From: Clostridia bacterium
GTDB taxonomy: Bacteria > Bacillota > Clostridia > Oscillospirales > Acutalibacteraceae
Assembly (NCBI GenBank): GCA_017436915.1
Contig: JAFSCE010000008.1
Span: forward strand, 1-52,270
Reading direction: 5' to 3'
DNA length: 52,270 bases
Of the stretch, positions 1-5,728 are shown in pieces. How positions within the stretch are numbered: the first letter of the stretch is position 1; each line of letters begins with the position of its first letter. The notes beneath the pieces were generated by a model that was not told where the DNA came from, did not search any database, and saw nothing but the letters and a program-made list of their open reading frames with translations. The position numbers were made by a program, and so were the translations under genes.

Positions 1-2
1 CA

Positions 3-59
3 GTATCCACAATAGCGGTGATACCGATGGAACTGCAAATGGCAGCAATAACCGCCTAA
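3..59 (+). CDS. C-terminal end of an unidentified gene (partial)
   Basis: An open frame enters from the left edge and ends at TAA 57-59; the 18 visible residues are hydrophobic and end in MELQMAAITA. It is the only frame that stops just before the hairpin at 67-99, which suits a gene end followed by a terminator. Too little is visible to name a family. Frame 2 also stays open here but reads into the tRNA remnant, so it is less likely. Confidence 0.3.
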   Translation, partial: VSTIAVIPMELQMAAITA

Positions 60-66
60 AAACAGC

Positions 67-99
67 TGTAACCGGAAGGCATTATGCCTTCCGGTTACA
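67..99 (+). terminator. Long perfect hairpin after the partial gene
   Basis: A 15-bp perfect stem (67-81 with 85-99) and a 3-nt loop lie 8 nt after the stop codon of the partial gene. There is no T-run on the + side; the complementary strand has a short T-run after the stem, so it may act on either strand. Confidence 0.5.
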
Positions 100-149
100 T
101 ACCGCACCATTTACTCCGTTAAGAACAACGGGCAAAAGCGTGAACGGTA

Positions 150-199
150 TTTTTGGCGCGCCCGAAGGGACTCGAACCCCTGACCTCTTGATTCGTAGT
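150..199. repeat. attL: 50-bp direct repeat, tRNA-Arg 3' fragment
   Basis: Identical to 10103-10152. It contains the CCA end, acceptor strand, T-arm and anticodon region of tRNA-Arg(ACG) on the minus strand, and identity stops inside the anticodon arm. Outside the repeat the two flanks diverge at once. This copy lacks the 5' half of the tRNA and is therefore the displaced end. Confidence 0.92.
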
Positions 200-235
200 T
201 GATTTTTGGGCGTTTGGTGTCGTTTGGTGATGTGC

Positions 236-263
236 AAAAAACCTTGATATCAAGCGGTTTTTT
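236..263. terminator. Bidirectional hairpin just inside attL
   Basis: AAAAAACC (236-243) pairs with GGTTTTTT (256-263) around an inner palindrome TTGATATCAA. A-run on one side and T-run on the other make it a plausible two-way terminator insulating the element end. A similar A-rich/T-rich hairpin sits at the other end (9875-9920). Confidence 0.55.
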
Positions 264-296
264 AGAGGTTGTGGGTTGCTGTCGTTTGCTGTTTTC

Positions 297-329
297 TTGG
301 GGTTTATGAGAGCAATAAACCCCAAATAA
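297..329. promoter_or_regulatory. Candidate left arm-type integrase sites
   Basis: AATAAACCCCAAATAA (314-329) recurs exactly at 9831-9846 near the right end, and TTGGGGTTTAT (297-307) is its inverted partner ATAAACCCCAA (315-325). Matching repeats near both ends of an element with a tyrosine integrase are typical of arm-type binding sites. Assignment to integrase rather than Xis or another protein is inference. Confidence 0.5.
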
Positions 330-361
330 GCCCCCTGCTTGGGGGTGCGGTTTCGGGCGTG

Positions 362-724
362 ATGTGCTATAATGGTGAGGAGATTTACGCAAAGGAGAGG
401 ATCACCATCGAGCGAGTATGCGAACAATGCGGGAAAGTGTTTACCGTATCAGAGGATCGACCGGACGCGCAGCACTGTTCGGCCGTGTGTCTTATGCGAT
501 CCTATCGAGCGGGTGCAAGCGAAGAACCGACAACGGTAAATGTATCGCCGGAGCGGGAGATTGTTGTGCAGCAACCAAAGCCAAGGCGACAGACCACCCA
601 GCGCAAGCCATTGACGATCAATGACGTTGTGCGGTGGACGGTGCAGCAGTACAAGCAGACAGGACGCTTGATATCCTATGGCAATGCTGTTGCGATATTC
701 GAAGCAGAGAGGAACGGAACCTAA
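362..724 (+). CDS. Small zinc-ribbon protein at the left end of the element
   Basis: Function unknown. Near the N-terminus there is CEQCGKVF followed about 19 residues later by HCSAVC, a CxxC...CxxxC zinc-finger pattern seen in many small mobile-element proteins. A Pro/Gln-rich linker (PKPRRQTTQRKP) leads to a C-terminal segment beginning LTINDVVRWTVQQYK that looks helical. The start is doubtful: the only ATG before the first Cys is at 362 and has no ribosome site, and it overlaps an extended -10-like TGCTATAAT (365-373). A good Shine-Dalgarno (AAGGAGAGG, about 391-399) precedes an in-frame ATC at 407, which would be a very rare start. It lies opposite to the rep operon and convergent with the candidate RNA at 885-1030. 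Confidence 0.5.
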   Translation: MCYNGEEIYAKERITIERVCEQCGKVFTVSEDRPDAQHCSAVCLMRSYRAGASEEPTTVNVSPEREIVVQQPKPRRQTTQRKPLTINDVVRWTVQQYKQTGRLISYGNAVAIFEAERNGT

Positions 725-884
725 CCACGCCGCACCACGATTGGGATCCATAAAGACCACTGCTGATAGGTGGCCAACCCTCTGTGCGATTCGCAAAGGT
801 GTCGCCACCGGACCACCGGATCCCATCCCCCTGCCACCCCGGGGGGGAGTGTATATAGATATGCTCCTCAATATTTTTTCTCAT

Positions 885-1030
885 AAAAAGGCGGCCTCAG
901 CTATAAGCGGAAAGTACGCCACCACCCTGGCACGTTCCCAATCCACATCTCTGAGGCCGACGAAAACAGCCTATTTTCCGAGGGGAGCTAACAAGCTCCA
1001 ATATCTCCTCGCGTAATGGGACTGTTTCTA
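885..1030 (-). ncRNA. Candidate structured small RNA with own promoter and terminator
   Basis: A consensus promoter (1065-1037) would start transcription near 1030. The predicted RNA has a nested hairpin in which GCGAGG/CCTCGG encloses GGAGCT/AGCTCC, then a long domain closed by GGCCTCAG/CTGAGGCC with an inner GGAA...TTCC arm. It ends in a T5 run at 889-885, giving about 145 nt. No convincing ORF with a ribosome site lies in it. I cannot match it to a family I know; function unknown. It lies in the 1.2-kb gene-poor left arm, downstream of the origin relative to rep transcription. Confidence 0.6.
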
Positions 1031-1036
1031 CAGAAC

Positions 1037-1065
1037 AGAATACCACAAAGCGGCAACAGTGTCAA
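1037..1065 (-). promoter_or_regulatory. Consensus leftward promoter for the RNA at 885-1030
   Basis: TTGACA at 1065-1060, 17-bp spacer, TATTCT at 1042-1037. The predicted start region reads TAGAAACA, also found at the start region of the second leftward promoter at 1395-1367. Confidence 0.7.
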
Positions 1066-1289
1066 TAATCGAAGTGCACACTTCTGTTTGCCTTTTAAAT
1101 GCCGTTTTTGGGCGTTTTGGTTTGTAGGCGAGAAACGACAAGGAAAACGACGTGCGGAACGATTTGCGGTGCGTTTTGTGCGGTTCTCGGCGGATGATTG
1201 CGCATAAACGCACAAGAACACATCCTTGGGCGGTGTGCAACCTGTCGTTTCCGACTCATCACACGGTGCCTCATCAGATGTGTCCTGCA

Positions 1290-1360
1290 TAAGAAACACC
1301 GCCGACCGAATTAACGGCCTGTCACGGCCCGTAGGTAACGTGATCGAAAGCGGTGTTTCT
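1290..1360 (-). ncRNA. Candidate short hairpin RNA in the left arm
   Basis: Transcription predicted from the promoter at 1395-1367 would start near 1360, exactly at an 11-bp perfect stem: AGAAACACCGC at the 5' end pairs with GCGGTGTTTCT (1302-1292) and encloses about 47 nt with further GC-rich pairing. The 3' arm ends in TTTCTT, which could act as a weak terminator. An open frame continues leftward from an ATG at 1289 but has no ribosome site. Function unknown; readthrough toward 1065 is possible. Confidence 0.45.
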
Positions 1361-1366
1361 ATCGTC

Positions 1367-1395
1367 ACTATATCACATCACAATACTGGTGTCAA
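1367..1395 (-). promoter_or_regulatory. Consensus leftward promoter, left arm
   Basis: TTGACA at 1395-1390, 17-bp spacer, TATAGT at 1372-1367. It is the second of two near-ideal sigma-A-type promoters in a stretch with no convincing gene. Confidence 0.65.
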
Positions 1396-1565
1396 TGCCG
1401 TGCAGTTGACTACAAAAAGTAACACTTGAAAGTCACCTACCAAAAACAACGTAAAGCCTTGCAGTGAGCGGGTTTGTGAGAAAGGCACACAGGCGATATG
1501 CAGAGCTATAAAAATAGGCGGCGATCACCGGCAGGGCGGCGTTATTCGTCATACGGCTGTGCGGT

Positions 1566-1614
1566 ATTCGTTTTGGGGATCCTTAAAACGAATTTCACGC
1601 CACGGATGACGTGG
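1566..1614. repeat. Two adjacent perfect inverted repeats beside the putative origin
   Basis: ATTCGTTTT (1566-1574) pairs with AAAACGAAT (1585-1593) around a 10-nt spacer. A second hairpin CCACG-gatga-CGTGG follows at 1600-1614 and is followed by TTTTG. They lie immediately next to the iteron cluster and could be part of an origin, a terminator, or a protein site. Confidence 0.5.
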
Positions 1615-1617
1615 TTT

Positions 1618-1920
1618 TGTAACTGCAACAGAGTCGGTTACAGGTAGCGGTTACACAAAAAACTGCGCAACAGTGCGGGTTTACGGGCGTTTTGTAACCG
1701 AGTAACTGATTTTTCTCTATGTAATATATTAATTATGTGTATTTTTTATCTGTTTTTATATATATTTCTTATTATGTTTTATATTTTCGGTTACATAGTT
1801 ACAGAAGTATAAAAAAACCAGTAACCAAGCGGGTTTGCGGGTGTAACCGAATGTGTAACCGAATTGTAACCGAACGAAAAAACAGCCCCAAAAAGCGGGG
1901 CTGTTCTCTGTTCGGTTACA
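1618..1920. other. Putative replication origin: iterons flanking an AT-rich core
   Basis: Eight exact copies of the 8-mer TGTAACCG or its complement CGGTTACA occur at 1635, 1648, 1693, 1788, 1842, 1854, 1865 and 1913, with near-copies at 1618 and 1820. They surround a strongly AT-rich tract (about 1701-1787). The block begins right after the 3' end of the helicase gene. Iterons on both sides of an AT-rich unwinding region, 3' of a primase/helicase gene, is the known arrangement in staphylococcal pathogenicity islands, where Rep binds the iterons. Origin activity and Rep binding are inference. Confidence 0.7.
1873..1906 (-). terminator. Terminator of the leftward rep operon
   Basis: Read on the minus strand, AACAGCCCCGC...GGGGCTGTT forms a strong GC-rich stem followed by TTTTTT. 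It lies 18 nt past the helicase stop codon and inside the iteron block, so rep transcripts should end before the AT-rich tract. Confidence 0.8.
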
Positions 1921-1923
1921 TTT

Positions 1924-3330
1924 TTACTCGATGCGTTTCCAGTATTTTTGCACGCCAAAGCCGGTGAAGCGTTTTACAACGGGTTGCTTTTTCCATTCCG
2001 GTAGACTTTCAAGAATCAGCGCGATCTCGCGGCTATCTTTCGGGGTGGGTTTGGTGTACTCGTTCAGCAAGGCGTTTTTCCACAGGTCGAGCACGCAGAT
2101 CTCGTCGCGGCCATACAGGTAGTCGATGATCAGACCTGTGCGGTAATCTTCCTCGACCGCTTCTGCCTGTTCCTTGGTGATCTGGCCGAGCAACCGGGGA
2201 TCGGGGAACGGCGGCAGCGCGTTTTTATCGTACAGCGTTTTGGCTTCCGCCCAACATTGCCGGATGTAGGCGCGTAGCTCCTGCTCACGTCCGATGAGCT
2301 CGTACCCGTTGCCGTGTACCCGGACAGGAAGAAAACGGCGGTTTCCTGTCTTGTCGGTTAGGAATTGCGGCTGATTGGTGGTACCGATAAACACGCATTG
2401 ACGCGGATAGTCGGCGGGCTTGCGATCATAGGTGCGGCGGTAATGATCGATTTGCCGACTCAAAAAAGATTTGATGGATTCCACCTCACGTGCTTTTGTG
2501 AGTGCCAACAGCTCGCTGAGCTCGCAGATCCATTTGCCGGTGATGGTTTCCATACCGTCCTTGCCCTCGATCGTGAAGGTGTCGGTATAGAATTGATCCT
2601 GGATGGCGAGCAAACGGACGGCGGTGCTTTTGCCCTCGCCCTGTCTGCCGATCAGCACCGGCACGCTGTCAAATTTACATCCGGGGTTATAGATCCGATG
2701 GATCCCACCGGCGAAGATCAGACGGCTGACCTCACGCGTGTACGGCGTGTCCTCGCATTTCAAAGCGTGACACAGAAAGTTGTCGATCCTCTTTTGTCCG
2801 TCCCATTGCTCGGCTTCAATCAACCGCTTTATCGGATGATACGCACGCGAGCGGGCAACGTTGGCGAGCGCGATCAAACAAAACTGTGTGCTTTGGATCC
2901 GATACTCCCGCTCTATGTAACTGAAAGCAAGGTTATCGTCGGCGTCTGTCCACAGCTGAGCTTGTCCGTCCTCAGTTACACGCTCCATGGCGTTGGTGAG
3001 CAGGTTGTATTGCAGGCCCGCAAAGTACGGATCATTCGCTATGATCTGTTCAAAATTGTTGATGGTGCGGCGGATCCGTCCGGAGCGGTCGTACTCCACA
3101 GGGAAATCCACCTTGCGGCGGGGGAGCTGCTCCAGCATCTTGCTTTCCTCTGTTCGGTATGCGCTGATGAGCGAGCGGGCAGCTCTGTGGCACCCAAGCT
3201 CTTCCGCTCGATCCTGCAAGGCAAGCAGCAGCCGTGTCTTGGTGATCTCGTCCGCGCTGTCGAAAATACGGTCAAAGGTTTCCGGGCTTAGCAGCTGTGC
3301 CGCTGTCATTTGTTGTATTTGGTTTTCCAC
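1924..3330 (-). CDS. VirE-family (SF3-like) replicative helicase
   Basis: Predicted 468-aa ATPase that would unwind the element's origin. The Walker A motif is GRQGEGKST; downstream GKWICELSEL and FIGTTNQPQFL followed by GNRRFLPV are the block typical of the virulence-associated E (VirE) domain. The N-terminal 140 residues are helical and not assigned. I start it at GTG 3330, after AAAGGAG; this overlaps the primase gene by 59 bp, as expected for a coupled primase-helicase pair. The upstream open frame has no better start. In phage satellites such proteins bind iterons next to their own gene, which fits the repeat block 3' of this gene. The helicase call is firm; origin specificity is inferred. 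Confidence 0.88.
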   Translation of the reverse strand: MENQIQQMTAAQLLSPETFDRIFDSADEITKTRLLLALQDRAEELGCHRAARSLISAYRTEESKMLEQLPRRKVDFPVEYDRSGRIRRTINNFEQIIANDPYFAGLQYNLLTNAMERVTEDGQAQLWTDADDNLAFSYIEREYRIQSTQFCLIALANVARSRAYHPIKRLIEAEQWDGQKRIDNFLCHALKCEDTPYTREVSRLIFAGGIHRIYNPGCKFDSVPVLIGRQGEGKSTAVRLLAIQDQFYTDTFTIEGKDGMETITGKWICELSELLALTKAREVESIKSFLSRQIDHYRRTYDRKPADYPRQCVFIGTTNQPQFLTDKTGNRRFLPVRVHGNGYELIGREQELRAYIRQCWAEAKTLYDKNALPPFPDPRLLGQITKEQAEAVEEDYRTGLIIDYLYGRDEICVLDLWKNALLNEYTKPTPKDSREIALILESLPEWKKQPVVKRFTGFGVQKYWKRIE

Positions 3331-3898
3331 TCGTTTGTTTTCTCCTTTCCTGTTCCAAAGCGTCAAGTTGATATTTGGCGTTCTCAATATTGCTGATGGC
3401 TTCCATAAACGCGGCTGACGGTGGGTGATCGGCCGACGCGGGGCGCTGTTCGCATATGATCCGATCGTACCGGAGCCACCGATCATAGGCCGCCCAGTAC
3501 CGTGCGTCTAATTCCGCAGCGGCTTTTTGCCGTTGCTCACGTTCCTGTCGGCGGTGCTGAGCTTCCGCCTGTGCCTTGCGGTAGGCGGTGAGGGTGGGAC
3601 GTTGTAACAGGCATAGACCGAAATCGGTATCGATCCTCTGTAACGCGTCCCGAAAATCCAGGTTAAAGAACCGGCGCACAAAGTCGATCAGATCCCCGCC
3701 CGCTCCGCAGCCGAAGCAATAGAACGTGTTATTGTGCGGGTAGATCGTGAAAGACGCGTCCTGCTCACCGTGGAACGGGCAACGCATTTTGCCATGCTTG
3801 ATGGGTTCGCCGGTGTACCGCTCGATCGCGTCTTGCAGATCGACCCGCTCCTTGATCTGAGCAACGATATTCTCATAGTATGCGTGAATGGATCTCAC
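3272..3898 (-). CDS. CHC2 zinc-finger primase-like protein
   Basis: DnaG-type zinc-binding domain: CPFHGEQDASF, then FYCFGCGAGGDLIDFV, i.e. the CxxH...CxxC pattern of primases, in the first 70 residues. The rest is a charged helical region rich in Glu, Arg and Gln. There is no Toprim catalytic core, so it probably works with another primase or as the zinc module of the helicase encoded next. Start chosen is GTG 3898, preceded by AAAGGGA very close to it; an ATT at 3889 would give a better ribosome-site distance but is a rare start. The upstream leader (3899-4014) is covered on the other strand by a small RNA with its own promoter and terminator, which suggests antisense control. The gene overlaps the helicase start. 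Confidence 0.85.
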   Translation of the reverse strand: MRSIHAYYENIVAQIKERVDLQDAIERYTGEPIKHGKMRCPFHGEQDASFTIYPHNNTFYCFGCGAGGDLIDFVRRFFNLDFRDALQRIDTDFGLCLLQRPTLTAYRKAQAEAQHRRQEREQRQKAAAELDARYWAAYDRWLRYDRIICEQRPASADHPPSAAFMEAISNIENAKYQLDALEQERRKQTSGKPNTTNDSGTAAKPGNL

Positions 3899-3908
3899 TC
3901 CCTTTCGT

Positions 3909-3938
3909 TTGACAAAATCCCACGCGGTGGGGTATAAT
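3909..3938 (+). promoter_or_regulatory. Consensus promoter of the antisense small RNA
   Basis: TTGACA at 3909-3914, 18-bp spacer, TATAAT at 3933-3938, both boxes perfect. It points right, against the rep operon. Confidence 0.85.
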
Positions 3939-3943
3939 AAGCA

Positions 3944-4013
3944 CAGAGGATCTACCCCTCTGTACGGACACACCTGCGAGCGTTACCGGCGCATATCGCG
4001 GGTGTGTTTTTTT
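3944..4013 (+). ncRNA. Small antisense RNA opposite the primase leader
   Basis: About 70 nt. The perfect promoter at 3909-3938 should start it at 3943-3945. Stem-loop 1 is ACAGAGG/CCTCTGT (3943-3949 with 3957-3963) with a 7-nt loop. Stem-loop 2 is a long terminator hairpin whose base is ACACACC/GGTGTGT (3968-3974 with 4001-4007), followed by a T7 run. There is no ORF. It is complementary to the region 45-115 nt upstream of the primase start, as counter-transcribed RNAs in plasmid copy control are. It also runs convergently into the stop codon of the 44-aa membrane peptide gene (4015-4149), the geometry of type I antitoxins such as RatA. The RNA is well supported; which target it controls is inference. 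Confidence 0.8.
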
Positions 4014-4014
4014 G

Positions 4015-4149
4015 TTACTGTTCCGGCCCATCGAAGCGGAAGAAGCGGAGCAGGTTGCGCTTGATCCGGCGCGGTAAGATCTCCTGCAGGAGCCACACAA
4101 GCGCTCCGATAAAAATGAAATGTACGGTGGCAACTAAAAAACAAGCCAT
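4015..4149 (-). CDS. 44-aa single-span membrane peptide (possible type I toxin)
   Basis: ATG at 4149 has AAGAAAGGGACG about 9 nt upstream and the frame ends with TAA at 4017-4015. Residues 2-22 form one hydrophobic segment (around VHFIFIGALVWLL), followed by a strongly basic tail (PRRIKRNLLRFFRF). It lies 30 nt after the Xis-like gene and before the primase gene, so it is probably co-transcribed with them. Its 3' end abuts the terminator of the convergent antisense RNA at 3944-4013. Short hydrophobic peptide plus convergent antisense RNA is the layout of type I toxin-antitoxin modules (TxpA/RatA, BsrG/SR4). It has no recognisable homologue that I can name; a holin-like or anchoring role is possible. 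Confidence 0.65.
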   Translation of the reverse strand: MACFLVATVHFIFIGALVWLLQEILPRRIKRNLLRFFRFDGPEQ

Positions 4150-4179
4150 ATCGTCACGTCCCTTTCTTATGTCGCATAA

Positions 4180-4377
4180 TCAAAGCGATACCTCTTTGGA
4201 GCACAGTACCCGCTCCAAGTTGTCCATATTGATGAGCATCTTTGTGCCGATCGGGACGTAGGGGAGTTGCCCGCTCTTTATCATTTGCCGGATCGTCCAC
4301 GCGGAAACGGCCGTGGCGGGATCCTCGGCTTTCAGTTCTTTGGCTGCCTCGTTGATGGTTCTCATGCGTGCTGCCAT
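4180..4377 (-). CDS. Excisionase-like HTH DNA-binding protein
   Basis: 65 aa. The sequence around VSAWTIRQMIKSGQLPYVPIG and KMLINMDNLERVL is the MerR-like winged-HTH fold of the excisionase-family DNA-binding domain (HTH_17): helix, turn, recognition helix, then the wing preceding a short C-terminal helix. ATG at 4377 follows AAAGGAG with good spacing. The small size and position in the leftward operon, opposite to the integrase, fit a recombination directionality factor. A transcription regulator of the same fold is the alternative. It sits 5 bp downstream of the preceding small gene. Confidence 0.75.
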   Translation of the reverse strand: MAARMRTINEAAKELKAEDPATAVSAWTIRQMIKSGQLPYVPIGTKMLINMDNLERVLCSKEVSL

Positions 4378-4381
4378 ATCG

Positions 4382-4609
4382 TCATTCTCCTTTCTGTGCG
4401 AAGAGTACTGTTGCTTTGTCGTACAGCTCGTCCATTCGGTTGGCGATCTGCATCAGAGTCGTGCACGGGATCAACAACGTTTGCGGTCCGATCGTGAACG
4501 TATCCGACGCAGCGGCCACGCTGATGGCGGAAAAGGTCTGTTGTACGGCCGCAATCTCCTGTGCGCAGTTTTCCAATTCAAAGCAGAAATCTTTTTGCTC
4601 TTTTGTCAT
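4382..4609 (-). CDS. Small protein of unknown function in the leftward operon
   Basis: 75 aa, not recognised. The sequence is soluble and mostly helical, beginning MTKEQKDFCFELEN and containing an Ala/Ser-rich middle and a C-terminal helix (LMQIANRMDELYDKA). It is spaced 9 bp from the upstream gene and 5 bp from the xis-like gene, so it is almost certainly translated from the same message. No motif supports a function. Confidence 0.6.
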   Translation of the reverse strand: MTKEQKDFCFELENCAQEIAAVQQTFSAISVAAASDTFTIGPQTLLIPCTTLMQIANRMDELYDKATVLFAQKGE

Positions 4610-4618
4610 TTCATATCC

Positions 4619-4924
4619 TCACATTTCTCCAAACATATCCACGATGGTTTCGCGAATCTGTGTTGCCTGTATACTGTCGGGGGTGTTCCTTGCGTCGTAA
4701 ACAAAATCATCACCCCACGCGCCGACATAGCCGAGCAACAACTGCGCGATCATAACGCGTAAGGCGGTATCGCGTTTTGTGTTCGGCCAACCGGTCTTGG
4801 TAAACGCAAACGGTTGCCCGTTGTATACAAAGCAAAACCCCTCGTCTCCCCGTATATCGATCTCGGCGGTGACGATTCCAAGCTCGGCGCAAACATCGAG
4901 CGGGGTTTTTCTACGTCGTGCCAT
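4619..4924 (-). CDS. Conserved-looking small protein of unknown function
   Basis: 101 aa, not recognised. It begins MARRRKTPLDVCAELGIV, then alternates short strands and helices (FCFVYNGQPFAFTKTGW is strand-like), and ends with an amphipathic helix. The ATG at 4924 lies within the end of the ImmA-like gene (14-bp overlap), with GGGATGGGAAAG before it, so translation is probably coupled. I see no catalytic or metal-binding motif and no resemblance to a small terminase. Confidence 0.62.
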   Translation of the reverse strand: MARRRKTPLDVCAELGIVTAEIDIRGDEGFCFVYNGQPFAFTKTGWPNTKRDTALRVMIAQLLLGYVGAWGDDFVYDARNTPDSIQATQIRETIVDMFGEM

Positions 4925-5519
4925 GCTTTCCCATCCCTTTTATGTAGTCGTGGAATTGTGCACAGATCTGTGTTTCAAGCGGGGAGAGCGGGATCCTCTG
5001 TCGGCGGCGTTTGTTTAACCGCTTCAGGGCAACTGTTGCATCCGGTTTTGTTACCTCACATAACCGCATGATCTCGTCGGTGGTCGTGACACCTAAGGAC
5101 AGCAGCACACATTGTGGCATAAGGAACTCGGAGGCAAAGGCGTCCGCTTCCTGTTCTATCTGTTCAGACGTCATCCTACGCCCGGTGGTGTGATGTGTGG
5201 TACCGTCTTCGGACACCCACGACCAAGAGCCGACGTGACCGCGCAGTGCGTGCCCAAGCTCGTGTGCGGCTGTAAAGCGCCGGTATTCGGCTGTGTGCCG
5301 CAGATCCTTTTTGGTGGTCGGTGCAAATCTTTCGGCGATAAAAATGTATACGGTATTGTTGCGTATACCACAGCATCCGTCGTTGTCGTCTTTTGGGTGA
5401 TAGAGCTTGCAGTGGATTCCCATCCGATCACAGAGCGGGGACACACGTATCGGGAACTGTGTGACACCGTATTCTAATAACGTCTGCTGCGCGGTTTCGA
5501 TCACGGCTTGATTACTCAT
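4911..5519 (-). CDS. ImmA/IrrE-family metallopeptidase, copy 2
   Basis: 202 aa. The zinc motif is HELGH inside FTAAHELGHALRGHVGSW, with the downstream Glu in EQEADAFASEFLMP as third ligand, both typical of the ImmA/IrrE (M78) peptidases that cleave XRE-type phage and ICE repressors after DNA damage. It shares its plan, including the closing PLSPLETQICAQFHDYI, with the other ImmA-like gene at 5710-6297, so the two look like an old tandem duplication. Its ATG overlaps the stop of the preceding small gene (ATGA). Unlike ICEBs1 immA, it is divergent from the rightward repressor, not downstream of it. Cleavage of that repressor is inference. Confidence 0.85.
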   Translation of the reverse strand: MSNQAVIETAQQTLLEYGVTQFPIRVSPLCDRMGIHCKLYHPKDDNDGCCGIRNNTVYIFIAERFAPTTKKDLRHTAEYRRFTAAHELGHALRGHVGSWSWVSEDGTTHHTTGRRMTSEQIEQEADAFASEFLMPQCVLLSLGVTTTDEIMRLCEVTKPDATVALKRLNKRRRQRIPLSPLETQICAQFHDYIKGMGKHGTT

Positions 5520-5728
5520 ATCTCTACCTCGTCATACCCGAAATTCGCCCGCTCCAGGTCGTGGCAGTAATGCGCGGCGGCGGGTTGCTTTACTAAGCTG
5601 AGAATCACGTGCTGCGGATGCTCCAACATCACGACCGCATACACCGGCAATACGCCCTCGAAGATAGCGGGGCGGATGCCGTAATGCCGGGTGATCTGCT
5701 CCGGCTGTGCTAAGAATTTGTGGCGCAT
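5516..5728 (-). CDS. Small protein between the two ImmA-like genes
   Basis: 70 aa, not recognised; starts MRHKFLAQPEQITRHYG. ATG at 5728 is preceded by GAAAGGAG and overlaps the end of the upstream ImmA-like gene by 19 bp, and its own stop overlaps the ATG of the next gene. The tight nesting means it is translated with both peptidases. It has mixed polarity, no membrane span and no visible motif. A role as a peptidase partner or modulator is only suggested by position. Confidence 0.55.
   Translation of the reverse strand: MRHKFLAQPEQITRHYGIRPAIFEGVLPVYAVVMLEHPQHVILSLVKQPAAAHYCHDLERANFGYDEVEI

Noticed and set aside
67..99. TGTAACCG and CGGTTACA, the iteron 8-mers, also in the hairpin outside attL
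   Set aside because: Only two copies, both explained by the stem of one hairpin next to a chromosomal gene end; probably chance.
678..1016. 112-codon frame in the left arm
   Set aside because: No ribosome site, composition unlike a protein, and it crosses the structured-RNA region on the other strand.
988..1368. 126-codon leftward frame across the left arm
   Set aside because: No ribosome site at any start; it contains the consensus promoter at 1065-1037, which argues for non-coding DNA.
2365..3291. 308-codon open frame on the + strand
   Set aside because: It is antisense to the VirE helicase, has no domain signature and mirrors the helicase's codon pattern.
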